A stretch of 22,968 nt of DNA from an uncultured Peptococcaceae bacterium (GCA_910585405.1 CAJUDO010000039.1:1-22968); one strand, 5' to 3'; positions 1-7,548 are shown, counted from the stretch's first letter. The notes: a model not told the origin generated them from the letters alone. Program-made: numbers and translations.

Positions 1-53
1 TCTATCATAGAAGGCCTTGCTTTTATATATTTACAGACTTTTTTTCACAGACT

Positions 54-69
54 CGTTTCACGTGAAACA
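54..69. promoter_or_regulatory. parS: parS-like centromere site 1
   Basis: The sequence CGTTTCACGTGAAACA differs at one position (first base) from the palindromic parS site TGTTTCACGTGAAACA bound by ParB/Spo0J in Bacillota. It lies in the noncoding stretch beyond the stop codon of the leftward membrane-protein gene. Two further copies in the window make a chance match unlikely. In this phylum parS sites cluster around the replication origin and load ParB for origin segregation and SMC recruitment. Confidence 0.85.
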
Positions 70-109
70 TTTGCAAATTTTTTGATTCGTTGTGATTTTC
101 AGAAAAAGA

Positions 110-1174
110 TTATACATCTAATTTCATATCGCCGTCTTTAATCCATCCTTTTTTGCGCATAAACTCGGACACGGCCAAAGCAATTATGCCGGGCAGGACA
201 AAATGCATTAGAATAATCTGGAACAATACAACGCCTGTTGGCATGGAGACGCTCATAGTCTGGAAGGTCATAATTTGTCCTACCAATCCGCAGCTGCCCA
301 TACCAGATCCGGTTGCATTGCTGGTCATACCGAATACCATGGTAGACACAGGGCCTAAAATTGCACTGGATACAATAGCGGGAATCCAAATGACAGGTTT
401 GCGCACAATATTGCCTATTTGCAGCATACTGGTACCCAAACCTTGCGCCAGCAAGCCGCCCAATTTATTTTCACGATAGCTGGCAACTGCGAAGCCTACC
501 ATGTTGCAGCAGCAGCCCACTACAGCAGCGCCGGCGGCAATCCCATTCAAATCTAATATCACGCCTAATGCAGCGGAGCTAATGGGTAAGGTAAGAATGA
601 TGCCCATCAATACAGAAACAATAATTCCCATCAGGAATGGCTGTTGTACGGTACCCCAGTTGATAAGAGAACCAAGCCATACCATAAAGGCGGAAATAGG
701 AGGACCTAAAATTAATCCTACAGCTGAGCCGGAAACAATCGCACAGAATGGTGTCAATAAAATATCTATGCTTGTTTTACCGGAGACAAGATGTCCAATT
801 TCGATGGCGATGTAGGCAGCGATAAATGCGCCTAACGGTTCTCCAGGACCGGCCAGATGAATCACACCGTCGACTAAAACAGTGCCTGCTAATATTTTAG
901 AAGCAAATGCGCCTACCATACCAGCAACGGCAGCAGAAAGCACAACAAGAGGCGGCTCCTTAAAACGATAAGCTACACCGCAGCCAATTCCTGCGCCGGT
1001 AACCGCTGCCGCAACTTTCCCAATAAGAAAAAGATAAGTACCAACCTGACCACCAATCAGATTCCCAATTTGTTGAATAATGGTGCCGATAAGCAGTGTA
1101 GCAAACAGGCCGGTGGCCATGCCGCTTAAACCGTCTATGAACACTTTGTTCAACCATTTTTTGAAGACTTCCAA
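110..1174 (-). CDS. PfoR/PTS_EIIC_2-family integral membrane protein
   Basis: This polytopic membrane protein of about 354 residues has many glycine-rich hydrophobic segments. The sequence resembles the PTS_EIIC_2 group (PF13303), which contains clostridial PfoR-like proteins and orphan 'PTS transporter subunit IIC' proteins. Recognisable stretches are the N-terminal FIDGLSGMATGLFATLLIGT, a central GKTSIDILLTPF and a C-terminal MTSNATGSGMGSCGLVGQ. No phosphotransferase IIA or IIB domain is attached, so sugar transport is not shown; family members are often annotated by homology only. An ATG exists at 1246, but TTG at 1174 is preferred: AAGGGGG lies 8 nt upstream and the protein then begins LEVFKKWLNKVF, as relatives do. 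The gene stands alone and diverges from mnmM. No convincing terminator is seen after its stop. Confidence 0.75.
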   Translation of the reverse strand: MEVFKKWLNKVFIDGLSGMATGLFATLLIGTIIQQIGNLIGGQVGTYLFLIGKVAAAVTGAGIGCGVAYRFKEPPLVVLSAAVAGMVGAFASKILAGTVLVDGVIHLAGPGEPLGAFIAAYIAIEIGHLVSGKTSIDILLTPFCAIVSGSAVGLILGPPISAFMVWLGSLINWGTVQQPFLMGIIVSVLMGIILTLPISSAALGVILDLNGIAAGAAVVGCCCNMVGFAVASYRENKLGGLLAQGLGTSMLQIGNIVRKPVIWIPAIVSSAILGPVSTMVFGMTSNATGSGMGSCGLVGQIMTFQTMSVSMPTGVVLFQIILMHFVLPGIIALAVSEFMRKKGWIKDGDMKLDV

Positions 1175-1187
1175 GAAAAAAACCCCC

Positions 1188-1246
1188 TTGACAGAATTGT
1201 CAGTAAAAGATATATCATTATATACACAAAGTATGGAAAATAACAA
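1188..1246. promoter_or_regulatory. Overlapping divergent promoters with inverted repeat
   Basis: Rightward, TTGACA (1188-1193), 17 bp and TATATC (1211-1216) would drive mnmM. Leftward, TTGTTA (1246-1241), 18 bp and TATAAT (1222-1217) would drive the PfoR-like gene. The two promoters physically overlap, so polymerase binding should be mutually exclusive. The inverted repeat TGACA-N4-TGTCA (1189-1202) covers the rightward -35 and lies just downstream of the leftward start point, where a repressor could control both. Promoter boxes are read by eye; the operator role is inferred. Confidence 0.55.
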
Positions 1247-1262
1247 GAGGGAGGGGATTTAT

Positions 1263-1835
1263 TTGAGTCAATCTGTCAATACAATTTACTTATTACATAA
1301 ATATATACAGCTGTCAATAAAAGCAGACAACTTTTGTATTGATGCGACTGCTGGAAAAGGTAAAGACACAGTATTTCTGGCAAATTTAGTTGGAGAGAAG
1401 GGTCATGTGTTGGCTATGGATGTGCAGCCTGCTGCATTGGAGGCTACAGAAAAGCTACTGCAACAGCGCAATTTGCTGCAGAGAGTGGAACTGATATTAG
1501 ATGGACATGAACATTTAAGCCGTTATGCAGAAGCGGGTACAGTGGACTGCATTATGTTTAATTTGGGTTATCTGCCTGGCGGAGATCACAAAATAGCTAC
1601 CAAGCCGGAAACTACCATTGCGGCGTTGGAGCAGGGACTGCAGCTGTTAAAGCCGTCAGGTATCATTTCTTTAGCCATTTATCATGGAGGAGATACTGGT
1701 TTTGTGGAGAGAGATGCCGTTTTGAGCTGGTTAAAGCAATTGGACTGTAAGCGGTATACAGTTTTGCTGACGGACTTTTATAATCGACCCAACTATCCGC
1801 CACTGGCTGTGATTATTATTAAGGAGGAGATTTAA
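1263..1835 (+). CDS. mnmM: MnmM/YtqB-family tRNA wobble-uridine methyltransferase
   Basis: This class I SAM-dependent methyltransferase has 190 residues, the usual size of the YtqB family (PF06962, once called 'rRNA methylase'). The SAM-binding motif I DATAGKGKDT is at residues 27-36, and the family signature NLGYLPGGDH is at residues 100-109. Bacillus subtilis YtqB, renamed MnmM, methylates 5-aminomethyl-2-thiouridine at tRNA position 34 to give mnm5s2U; the same reaction is expected here by family membership. The TTG at 1263 is chosen because a GAGGGAGGGG ribosome site ends 6 nt upstream and the product then matches the family start. An in-frame ATG at 1233 lacks such a site. The gene is probably monocistronic and is driven by the promoter at 1188-1216. 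Confidence 0.85.
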   Translation: MSQSVNTIYLLHKYIQLSIKADNFCIDATAGKGKDTVFLANLVGEKGHVLAMDVQPAALEATEKLLQQRNLLQRVELILDGHEHLSRYAEAGTVDCIMFNLGYLPGGDHKIATKPETTIAALEQGLQLLKPSGIISLAIYHGGDTGFVERDAVLSWLKQLDCKRYTVLLTDFYNRPNYPPLAVIIIKEEI

Positions 1836-1934
1836 AAATAATTAAGATGTTTTACAGAAATTATTTTATGAATTTGTATAAATTTTAATAGAGTATTTAT
1901 GAGAAATTGATGGATAAAAATACAATATTATGCC

Positions 1935-1963
1935 TTGCAATATGATTACAAATTGAGTAAAAT
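1935..1963 (+). promoter_or_regulatory. Promoter of first binding-protein gene
   Basis: TTGCAA (1935-1940), a 17-bp spacer and TAAAAT (1958-1963) stand about 60 bp upstream of the first substrate-binding-protein start. The same boxes with the same spacing, plus similar downstream bases (TAAAATAGGAA, then GCATTT), recur in front of the permease gene at 5623-5651. No T-box specifier or antiterminator motif is seen in the leader. Confidence 0.65.
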
Positions 1964-2023
1964 AGGAACAAGTCGCATTTTATGTGGCATTAGAATTTTG
2001 TAAGGATGGAAGGATGATTTTAC

Positions 2024-3061
2024 ATGAAAAAGCAGAGTAAATGGATGAAAGGGATTGCTGTAGCGGCAATTGCTGCAATGTCAATGGGAATGTTGGCAGG
2101 CTGCGGCGGCAATACAGGAAATAAGCAGGGAGAAGCGGACGGTCAGACTTATAAAATCGGCGTAGTACAGTTGATGCAGCACGGCGCATTGGACCAGGCG
2201 AACCAAGGTATGATTGACGGTTTGAAAGATAACGGTTTTGAGGAAGGCAAAAACTTGGAAATTGACCAGCAGAATGCACAGGGAGATCAGAGTAATTTAC
2301 AGAGTATTTCCCAGCAATTTGTATCTAATGAAGTAGATTTGATTTTAGCAATTGCGACACCGGCAGCACAGGTAATGGCATCTGCTACTGAAGAAATCCC
2401 TATCGTAGGGACTGCCATTACAAGCTATGTGGATGCAGGGCTGGTACAGAGCGATGAAGCACCGGGTACCAATGTAACCGGTACCAGTGACATGAATCCT
2501 GTAGAAGCACAGATTAATCTGTTATTACAGTTGGTCCCTGATGCGAAAACTGTAGGTACCATTTATACTGCCAGTGAGAAAAATTCTGAGGTACAGGTAG
2601 ATATTTTGAAATCTGTTTGCGAAGCAAAAGGATTGACTGTAGAAGAAAGAACTATTTCCAGTGTAAATGATATTCAGCAGGCAGCACAGAGCCTGGTAAA
2701 TGAAGTAGACGTATTATGGCTGCCTACCGATAATAATGTGGCATCTGCTATGCCTCAAGTAGTAGGCGTGACTGATGAAGCAGGTTTGGCTACTATTTGC
2801 GGGGAAGAGTCCATGGTAAGAGCTGGCGGTACAGCCACATATGGTTTCAGCTATTACAAGCTTGGCTACAATGCTGGTGTGATGGCTGCTCAGATTTTGA
2901 AGGGTGAGAGTGTACCAGCTGAAATGCCGATTGGCTATATGCCGGAAGAAGATTGTGTGGCAATTGTGAATACCGATGCATTGACTGCTTTAAATCTGGA
3001 AGCACCGGCTGAACTGATGGAAAATGCTACCCAGGTAACTACTGGTTCTACAGCGGAATAA
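2024..3061 (+). CDS. TrpX-family ABC importer substrate-binding lipoprotein (paralog 1)
   Basis: This 345-residue extracellular solute-binding protein belongs to the ABC_sub_bind family (PF04392, TrpX type). A lipoprotein signal peptide ends in LAGC, so Cys27 should be lipidated and the protein tethered to the outer face of the membrane. Two alpha/beta lobes follow, with recognisable stretches YKIGVVQLMQHGALDQANQG, ATPAAQVMAS and WLPTDNNVASAMPQVV. Studied relatives bind aromatic amino acids (pneumococcal TrpX; tyrosine for C. difficile CD0873). The ligand here is inferred only at that level. It differs from the next two paralogs around SYVDAGLVQSDEAPG and MVRAGGTATYGFSYYKLGY and has a longer C-terminal tail. 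The ATG at 2024 follows GGAAGGATG. It is probably cotranscribed with paralog 2. Confidence 0.88.
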   Translation: MKKQSKWMKGIAVAAIAAMSMGMLAGCGGNTGNKQGEADGQTYKIGVVQLMQHGALDQANQGMIDGLKDNGFEEGKNLEIDQQNAQGDQSNLQSISQQFVSNEVDLILAIATPAAQVMASATEEIPIVGTAITSYVDAGLVQSDEAPGTNVTGTSDMNPVEAQINLLLQLVPDAKTVGTIYTASEKNSEVQVDILKSVCEAKGLTVEERTISSVNDIQQAAQSLVNEVDVLWLPTDNNVASAMPQVVGVTDEAGLATICGEESMVRAGGTATYGFSYYKLGYNAGVMAAQILKGESVPAEMPIGYMPEEDCVAIVNTDALTALNLEAPAELMENATQVTTGSTAE

Positions 3062-3171
3062 TTTGTAAATTAGATGCTGCGGCATCTTGTTTAGCACAGT
3101 GAATTTGACTGTCGGTTTACTGTGCAAAATAAATCAGGCAGAGATTTTTGTAGAATGGAAGGATGATTCAC
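3060..3171 (+). repeat. Leader repeat, copy A (before paralog 2)
   Basis: This roughly 112-bp intergenic block aligns without gaps to the block at 4394-4505 in front of paralog 3, at about 80% identity by eye. It can form a hairpin GATGC-TGCG-GCATC and a second stem GCACAGT/ACTGTGC. Between the arms of the second stem lies TTTGACTGTC, conserved in both copies and resembling a -35 box. It ends in a conserved GTAGAATGGAAGGATGATT ribosome-site region. The copy begins inside the stop codon of paralog 1, so it was duplicated together with a gene. Confidence 0.75.
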
Positions 3172-4212
3172 ATGAGAAAACAAAGTAAATGGACGAAGGG
3201 TATTGCTATGGCAGCTATCGCTGCGATGTCTGTAGCAATGCTGGCAGGTTGCGGCAGCAACGCAGAGCAGAACGGAAGCAAGCAGGATGTATCAGATGGA
3301 CAGACCTATAAAGTCGGTGTGGTGCAGTTGATGCAGCACGGCGCATTGGATCAGGCCAATCAGGGCATGATTGATGGTTTGAAAGATAATGGTTTTGAGG
3401 AAGGAAAAAATCTGAAGATTGACCAGCAAAATGCTCAGGGAGATCAGAGTAATTTGCAGACTATTGCGCAGCAATTTATATCCAATGAAGTGGATATCAT
3501 TCTGGCAATCGCAACACCAGCAGCACAGGTAATGGCCTCTTCAACTGCGGATATTCCAATAGTAGGAACTGCAATTACCAGCTTTGAACAGGCAAAATTG
3601 GTGGAAAGTGATGAAGCACCGGGTACCAATGTAACAGGAACGCATGATATGAGCCCAATTGCAGAACAGATTGATTTACTGCTGCAGGTGGTGCCAGATG
3701 CCAAAACAGTTGGTACTATTTATACCTCCAGTGAAAAAAATTCCGAAGTGCAGGTAGCCATTTTGGAAGAGGTAGCTGCGGAAAAAGGGCTTACTGTAGA
3801 GAAAAGAACCATTTCTAGTGTAAATGATATCCAACAGGCTGCACAGAGTTTAGTAGGTGAGGTAGATGCAATTTGGCTGCCCACAGACAATAATGTGGCG
3901 TCTGCTATGCCGCAGGTAGTTGGTGTAACCGATGAAGCAAAAATTGTGACTGTATGCGGGGAAGAATCTATGGTATACGCAGGCGGTACTATTACCTATG
4001 GTATCAATTTCTATAAAATTGGTTATGATGCTGGTGTGATGGCTGCACAGATTCTGAAAGGAGAAAGTGTTCCGGCTGAGATGCCTATTCAAGGGCCAAA
4101 ACAGGAAGATTTGAAATTAGTAATCAATCCTGTTTCTGTAGAAAATATTGGTATTGAAATTCCTTCTGAGTTGATGGAACAAGCGACGTTAAACACAGAA
4201 CAGTCAGAATAA
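3172..4212 (+). CDS. TrpX-family ABC importer substrate-binding lipoprotein (paralog 2)
   Basis: This 346-residue paralog of the preceding protein has the same layout: basic N-terminus, hydrophobic core, lipobox LAGC with Cys27, then a two-lobed PF04392 fold. It is closest to paralog 3; both share the stretches ITSFEQA and YGINFY and a C-terminus with NIGIEIP or NIGITIP. The ATG at 3172 is chosen because it aligns with the paralogs. The in-frame ATG at 3163 lies within the ribosome site GGAAGGATG and would add only three residues. An aromatic amino acid or related ligand is inferred from family knowledge. A terminator follows at 4241-4290. Confidence 0.88.
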   Translation: MRKQSKWTKGIAMAAIAAMSVAMLAGCGSNAEQNGSKQDVSDGQTYKVGVVQLMQHGALDQANQGMIDGLKDNGFEEGKNLKIDQQNAQGDQSNLQTIAQQFISNEVDIILAIATPAAQVMASSTADIPIVGTAITSFEQAKLVESDEAPGTNVTGTHDMSPIAEQIDLLLQVVPDAKTVGTIYTSSEKNSEVQVAILEEVAAEKGLTVEKRTISSVNDIQQAAQSLVGEVDAIWLPTDNNVASAMPQVVGVTDEAKIVTVCGEESMVYAGGTITYGINFYKIGYDAGVMAAQILKGESVPAEMPIQGPKQEDLKLVINPVSVENIGIEIPSELMEQATLNTEQSE

Positions 4213-4240
4213 TAATTTTTGTAAGATAAATATATAATTT

Positions 4241-4290
4241 AAAAAGCTGCTGTAAGATGCATGAGATTTGCATTTGCAGTAGCTTTTTTT
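4241..4290 (+). terminator. Intrinsic terminator after paralog 2
   Basis: The stem AAGCTGCTG/CAGTAGCTT has one G-U pair and is followed by an uninterrupted T-run. It separates the first two binding-protein genes from the third, which has its own promoter. Confidence 0.85.
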
Positions 4291-4329
4291 ATTAAGCTTC
4301 TTTTATGACAGAGAAAAGATAAATTTGTA

Positions 4330-4358
4330 TTGAATTTTAAATGAATACGGGATACAAT
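4330..4358 (+). promoter_or_regulatory. Promoter of third binding-protein gene
   Basis: TTGAAT (4330-4335), 17 bp and TACAAT (4353-4358) lie downstream of the terminator and upstream of the second leader repeat. They give paralog 3 a transcript of its own, starting near 4365. Confidence 0.55.
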
Positions 4359-4393
4359 ATAAGGAAACATAAGAAATTTATATATAATATGAA

Positions 4394-4505
4394 AATTTGT
4401 AAATTAGGTGCTTTGGCATCTTATTTAGCGCAGCGGGTTTGACTGTCAATCTGCTGTGCAGAATATATAAGACAGAAAATTATGTAGAATGGAAGGATGA
4501 TTAAG
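4394..4505 (+). repeat. Leader repeat, copy B (before paralog 3)
   Basis: This is the second copy of the block at 3060-3171. Both hairpins are kept despite substitutions: GGTGC-TTTG-GCATC, where an A-U pair becomes G-U, and GCGCAGC/GCTGTGC, where one U-A pair becomes C-G (both sides changed) and one A-U becomes G-U. Conserved pairing suggests a selected RNA structure or a dyad operator around TTTGACTGTC. Recent duplication alone cannot be excluded. Confidence 0.72.
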
Positions 4506-4506
4506 C

Positions 4507-5535
4507 GTGAAAAAACAAAGCAAATGGATGAAGGGTGTTGCCATAGCGGCCATTGCAGCAATGTCAATGGGAATGCTGACAGGCTGCGGCGGCGACAAAA
4601 ATCAGGACGGCGAAAAACAAACAGAGGACAAAGTCTATAAAATTGGCGTGGTGCAGCTGATGCAGCATGGGGCGCTAGATCAGGCCAATCAGGGTATGAT
4701 TGACGGTCTGAGAGACAACGGCTATGAGGAAGGAAAAAATCTGAAAATTGACCAACAGAATGCCCAAGGCGATCAGAGCAATTTGCAGACCATTGCGCAG
4801 CAATTTTTGTCCAATGAAGTGGATATGATTTTTGCGATCGCTACACCAGCAGCGCAGGTGATGGCATCTGCTACAGAAGATATTCCGATTATTGGAACTG
4901 CCATTACCAGCTTTGAACAGGCAAATTTAGTACAAAGTGATGAAGCGCCGGGTACCAATGTAACCGGAACAAACGATATGACGCCGGTAGCAGAACAGAT
5001 TGATTTGTTATTACAGGTAGTTCCAGATGCCAAAAAAATCGGCACCATCTATACCTCAAGTGAAAAAAATTCTGAAGTACAGGTAGGAATTTTGGAAGAG
5101 GTCGCTGCGGAAAAAGGTCTTACTATTGTGAAAAGAACAATTTCCAGCGTAAATGATATTCAACAGGCTGCACAGAGCTTGATAGGTGAAGTAGATGCAG
5201 TTTGGCTGCCTACTGACAACAATGTGGCATCTGCTATGCCGCAGGTAGTAAGTGTAACCGATGAAGCAGGGCTTGTGACATTGGGCGGGGAAGAATCTCA
5301 GGTGTTGGCAGGTGCAACGTTGACCTATGGTATTAATTTTTACCAGATTGGTTATGATGCCGGCGTGATGGCTGCGCAGATTTTGGATGGCGAAAGCGTA
5401 CCGGCGGAAATGCCTATTCAGGATCCGTCTGAATTAAAATTGGTAATTAATACTGATGCAGGAGAAAATATCGGCATTACCATACCGCAGGAATTGTTGG
5501 ATCAGGCAGAAATGGTTACAACACAGTCCAACTAA
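4507..5535 (+). CDS. TrpX-family ABC importer substrate-binding lipoprotein (paralog 3)
   Basis: This third tandem paralog has 342 residues, a GTG start at 4507 behind GGAAGGATGATT, and a lipobox LTGC with Cys27. The body is nearly colinear with paralog 2. Differences fall in stretches that are often near the ligand in this fold: GGEESQVLAGATLTYGINFYQIGY here against GEESMVYAGGTITYGINFYKIGY in paralog 2. The three proteins may therefore bind different ligands while docking on one permease. The gene has its own promoter (4330-4358) and its own terminator (5545-5589), so it is probably transcribed alone. Confidence 0.87.
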   Translation: MKKQSKWMKGVAIAAIAAMSMGMLTGCGGDKNQDGEKQTEDKVYKIGVVQLMQHGALDQANQGMIDGLRDNGYEEGKNLKIDQQNAQGDQSNLQTIAQQFLSNEVDMIFAIATPAAQVMASATEDIPIIGTAITSFEQANLVQSDEAPGTNVTGTNDMTPVAEQIDLLLQVVPDAKKIGTIYTSSEKNSEVQVGILEEVAAEKGLTIVKRTISSVNDIQQAAQSLIGEVDAVWLPTDNNVASAMPQVVSVTDEAGLVTLGGEESQVLAGATLTYGINFYQIGYDAGVMAAQILDGESVPAEMPIQDPSELKLVINTDAGENIGITIPQELLDQAEMVTTQSN

Positions 5536-5544
5536 GATAAGTAT

Positions 5545-5589
5545 AAAAAATCTCCTTGATATAAAAATATATATACAAGGGGATTTTTT
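5545..5589 (+). terminator. Intrinsic terminator after paralog 3
   Basis: The stem AATCTCCTTG/CAAGGGGATT (one G-U pair) encloses an A/T-rich loop and is followed by T6. It uncouples the binding-protein genes from the permease and ATPase genes. Confidence 0.85.
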
Positions 5590-5622
5590 ATGGGAAAAAT
5601 AAGGTATAATAAGGTATTTCCA

Positions 5623-5651
5623 TTGCAAAAAATCAATGCTTGAGATAAAAT
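5623..5651 (+). promoter_or_regulatory. Promoter of permease-ATPase pair
   Basis: TTGCAA (5623-5628), 17 bp and TAAAAT (5646-5651) match the boxes and spacing of the promoter at 1935-1963. Downstream bases TAAAATAGGAA and GCATTT are also shared. Common ancestry and shared control are likely. Confidence 0.65.
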
Positions 5652-5695
5652 AGGAATAGATTGCATTTGTAGGATGGTTGAAAGGAGTTTTATTA

Positions 5696-6589
5696 ATGAG
5701 TACAGGTTTGGTTTTATCCACAGTATGGCAGGGTTTGCTGTGGGGAATCCTTGCGCTGGGCGTATATATTACGTATCGCGTTTTGGATGTCGCAGATTTA
5801 ACAGTAGAAGGCAGTTATCCATTGGGTGCTGCAGTAGCAGTTTCGTTCATTGCTGGCGGCGGTTCTCCAGTGATAGCGGTGGTGCTGGCTTTTCTGGCAG
5901 GGTCAGTTGCTGGTATTGTGACAGGTTTGTTGCATACAAAATTAAAAATTCCTGCATTATTAGCGGGAATTTTGACAATGATCGGGTTGTATTCCATTAA
6001 CTTGCGTGTGATGGGCAACAAGTCAAACGTATCCATTTTACGTATGGATACCATTTATACCTTCTTCGGCAATATGGGCTTTAATAAAAATGAAAGTATT
6101 TTAGTATGCGGGCTTATTTTTGTTGCAGTGATTATTGTGTTTTTATATTGGTTTTTTGGTACGGAAATCGGTGCAGCGATTCGAGCCACAGGATGCAATA
6201 AACAGATGATTCGGGCACAGGGGATTGATACTGATGTGACGATTATTTTAGGTCTACTTATCAGTAATGGTATGGTTTCTATGGCCGGCGCTTTGATTGG
6301 TCAAAGCCAAGGTTTCGCAGATGCAGGTATGGGTACTGGGACCATCGTTATCGGTTTGGCATCGGTAATTATCGGGGAAGTGCTGTTTGGTACGCGAAAT
6401 TTTATGAATTGGTTATTGGCCGTTGTGGGCGGTTCTATTGTATATCGTATTGTAATTGCCTTTGTATTAAAGCTGGGTATGAATCAAAATGACATGAAGT
6501 TGTTCACTGCTATTATTGTTGTGATTGCTTTAGCCATGCCTTTGCTTAAAGAAAAAATCAGCAAAGCAAGGGGGCGTGAAGAATGTTAG
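5696..6589 (+). CDS. TrpY-type ABC importer permease
   Basis: This 297-residue integral membrane protein is of the BPD_transp_2 permease type (PF02653, COG4120). It is the usual partner of TrpX-type binding proteins and probably acts as a homodimeric channel. Recognisable stretches are the N-terminal VWQGLLWGILALGVYITYRV followed by LTVEGS, a middle GAAIRATGCNKQMIRAQGID that likely forms the cytoplasmic coupling loop to the ATPase, and GLASVIIGEVLFG. The ATG at 5696 is chosen, with AAAGGAG 8 nt upstream; a TTG at 5678 would put the ribosome site inside the gene. Its last 7 bases overlap the ATPase gene, indicating translational coupling. Confidence 0.88.
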   Translation: MSTGLVLSTVWQGLLWGILALGVYITYRVLDVADLTVEGSYPLGAAVAVSFIAGGGSPVIAVVLAFLAGSVAGIVTGLLHTKLKIPALLAGILTMIGLYSINLRVMGNKSNVSILRMDTIYTFFGNMGFNKNESILVCGLIFVAVIIVFLYWFFGTEIGAAIRATGCNKQMIRAQGIDTDVTIILGLLISNGMVSMAGALIGQSQGFADAGMGTGTIVIGLASVIIGEVLFGTRNFMNWLLAVVGGSIVYRIVIAFVLKLGMNQNDMKLFTAIIVVIALAMPLLKEKISKARGREEC

Positions 6590-7377
6590 ATGTAAAGGAT
6601 ATCAAAAAAACCTTTAATAAAGGAACAGTCAATGAAAAGAAGGCGCTGCAAGGATTAAGCCTGCATTTAAATGATGGTGATTTTGTTACCGTGATTGGCG
6701 GCAATGGCGCCGGAAAATCTACTATGCTGAATGCAATTGCTGGAGTATGGCCGGTGGATAGCGGTACTATCACCATTGATGATATTGATGTGACAAAACA
6801 GCCTGAATATAAAAGAGCAAAATATATCGGCCGTGTTTTCCAAGACCCAATGATGGGAACTGCTTCGAATATGCAGATTGAAGAAAATTTGGCCATCGCC
6901 AGCCGTCGGGGAAAATTTCCTGGTCTTTCTTGGAGTTCTAAGGCAAGCCAACGGGAAAAGTTCCGTGAAATGTTGGCAGAGTTAGATTTGGGTTTAGAAG
7001 ATCGCTTAACCAGTAAAGTAGGTTTGCTGTCAGGTGGTCAGCGTCAGGCAGTTACATTGTTGATGGCTACTCTGAATAATCCAAAATTACTTCTGCTAGA
7101 TGAACATACTGCGGCCTTAGACCCAAAAACAGCGGCAAAAGTATTGGCACTTACAGAAAAGATCGTAACAAGAGAGCATTTGACTACGTTGATGATTACC
7201 CATAATATGCGGGATGCTCTGCGTTACGGCAATCGTTTGATTATGCTTTATAATGGTAGAATTATCATTGATATATCCGGTCAGGAAAAACAAAGTCTGG
7301 ATGTCTCCGACTTGCTGAAAATGTTTGAAAAAGCCAGCGGCGATGAGATGGTAAATGACCGTATGTTGTTAGGTTAG
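6583..7377 (+). CDS. TrpZ-type ABC importer ATPase
   Basis: This 264-residue nucleotide-binding subunit (COG1101 type) powers the importer. Walker A GGNGAGKS is at residues 39-46 with Lys45. The ABC signature LSGGQ is at 149-153. Walker B ends LLLLDE with Asp173 and catalytic Glu174, followed by the D-loop. The switch His207 lies in ITHN. All catalytic motifs are intact. The ATG at 6583 lies inside the 3' end of the permease gene, so the two are coupled. Only one permease and one ATPase serve the three binding proteins upstream. The 3' untranslated region contains the 126-nt hairpin at 7382-7507. Confidence 0.92.
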   Translation: MLDVKDIKKTFNKGTVNEKKALQGLSLHLNDGDFVTVIGGNGAGKSTMLNAIAGVWPVDSGTITIDDIDVTKQPEYKRAKYIGRVFQDPMMGTASNMQIEENLAIASRRGKFPGLSWSSKASQREKFREMLAELDLGLEDRLTSKVGLLSGGQRQAVTLLMATLNNPKLLLLDEHTAALDPKTAAKVLALTEKIVTREHLTTLMITHNMRDALRYGNRLIMLYNGRIIIDISGQEKQSLDVSDLLKMFEKASGDEMVNDRMLLG

Positions 7378-7381
7378 TGTC

Positions 7382-7507
7382 AAAGGACTTGCTATTTTTT
7401 CGTCTGACGGCGTTGTTTGCAAATTGATTTGCTTGCATACCTTTTGTATGCGGCACTGCACCAATTTGCAAGCCGCCTGGTCAGTCAAAAAAATATCTGA
7501 GTCCTTT
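7382..7507. repeat. 126-nt near-symmetric imperfect hairpin
   Basis: One long hairpin folds about a centre near 7444. The outer arms AAAGGACT (7382-7389) and AGTCCTTT (7500-7507) are perfect. The middle arms TTGCAAATTG (7417-7426) and CAATTTGCAA (7462-7471) are perfect. The apex is GCATAC-CTTTT-GTATGC (7435-7451). The segments between are partly paired. It lacks a U-tract, and a separate terminator follows, so it is not itself a terminator. It could be a MITE- or REP-like palindromic repeat or a stable RNA element in the ABC transcript's 3' region. Confidence 0.75.
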
Positions 7508-7548
7508 TAAGAAAGATGTATTTGCACAACGTATTATAATTTCATTAC

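Noticed and set aside
1836..2023. Possible T-box or tryptophan-type attenuator before the TrpX-like genes
   Set aside because: No T-box antiterminator consensus, no terminator/antiterminator pair and no Trp- or Tyr-rich leader peptide was found.
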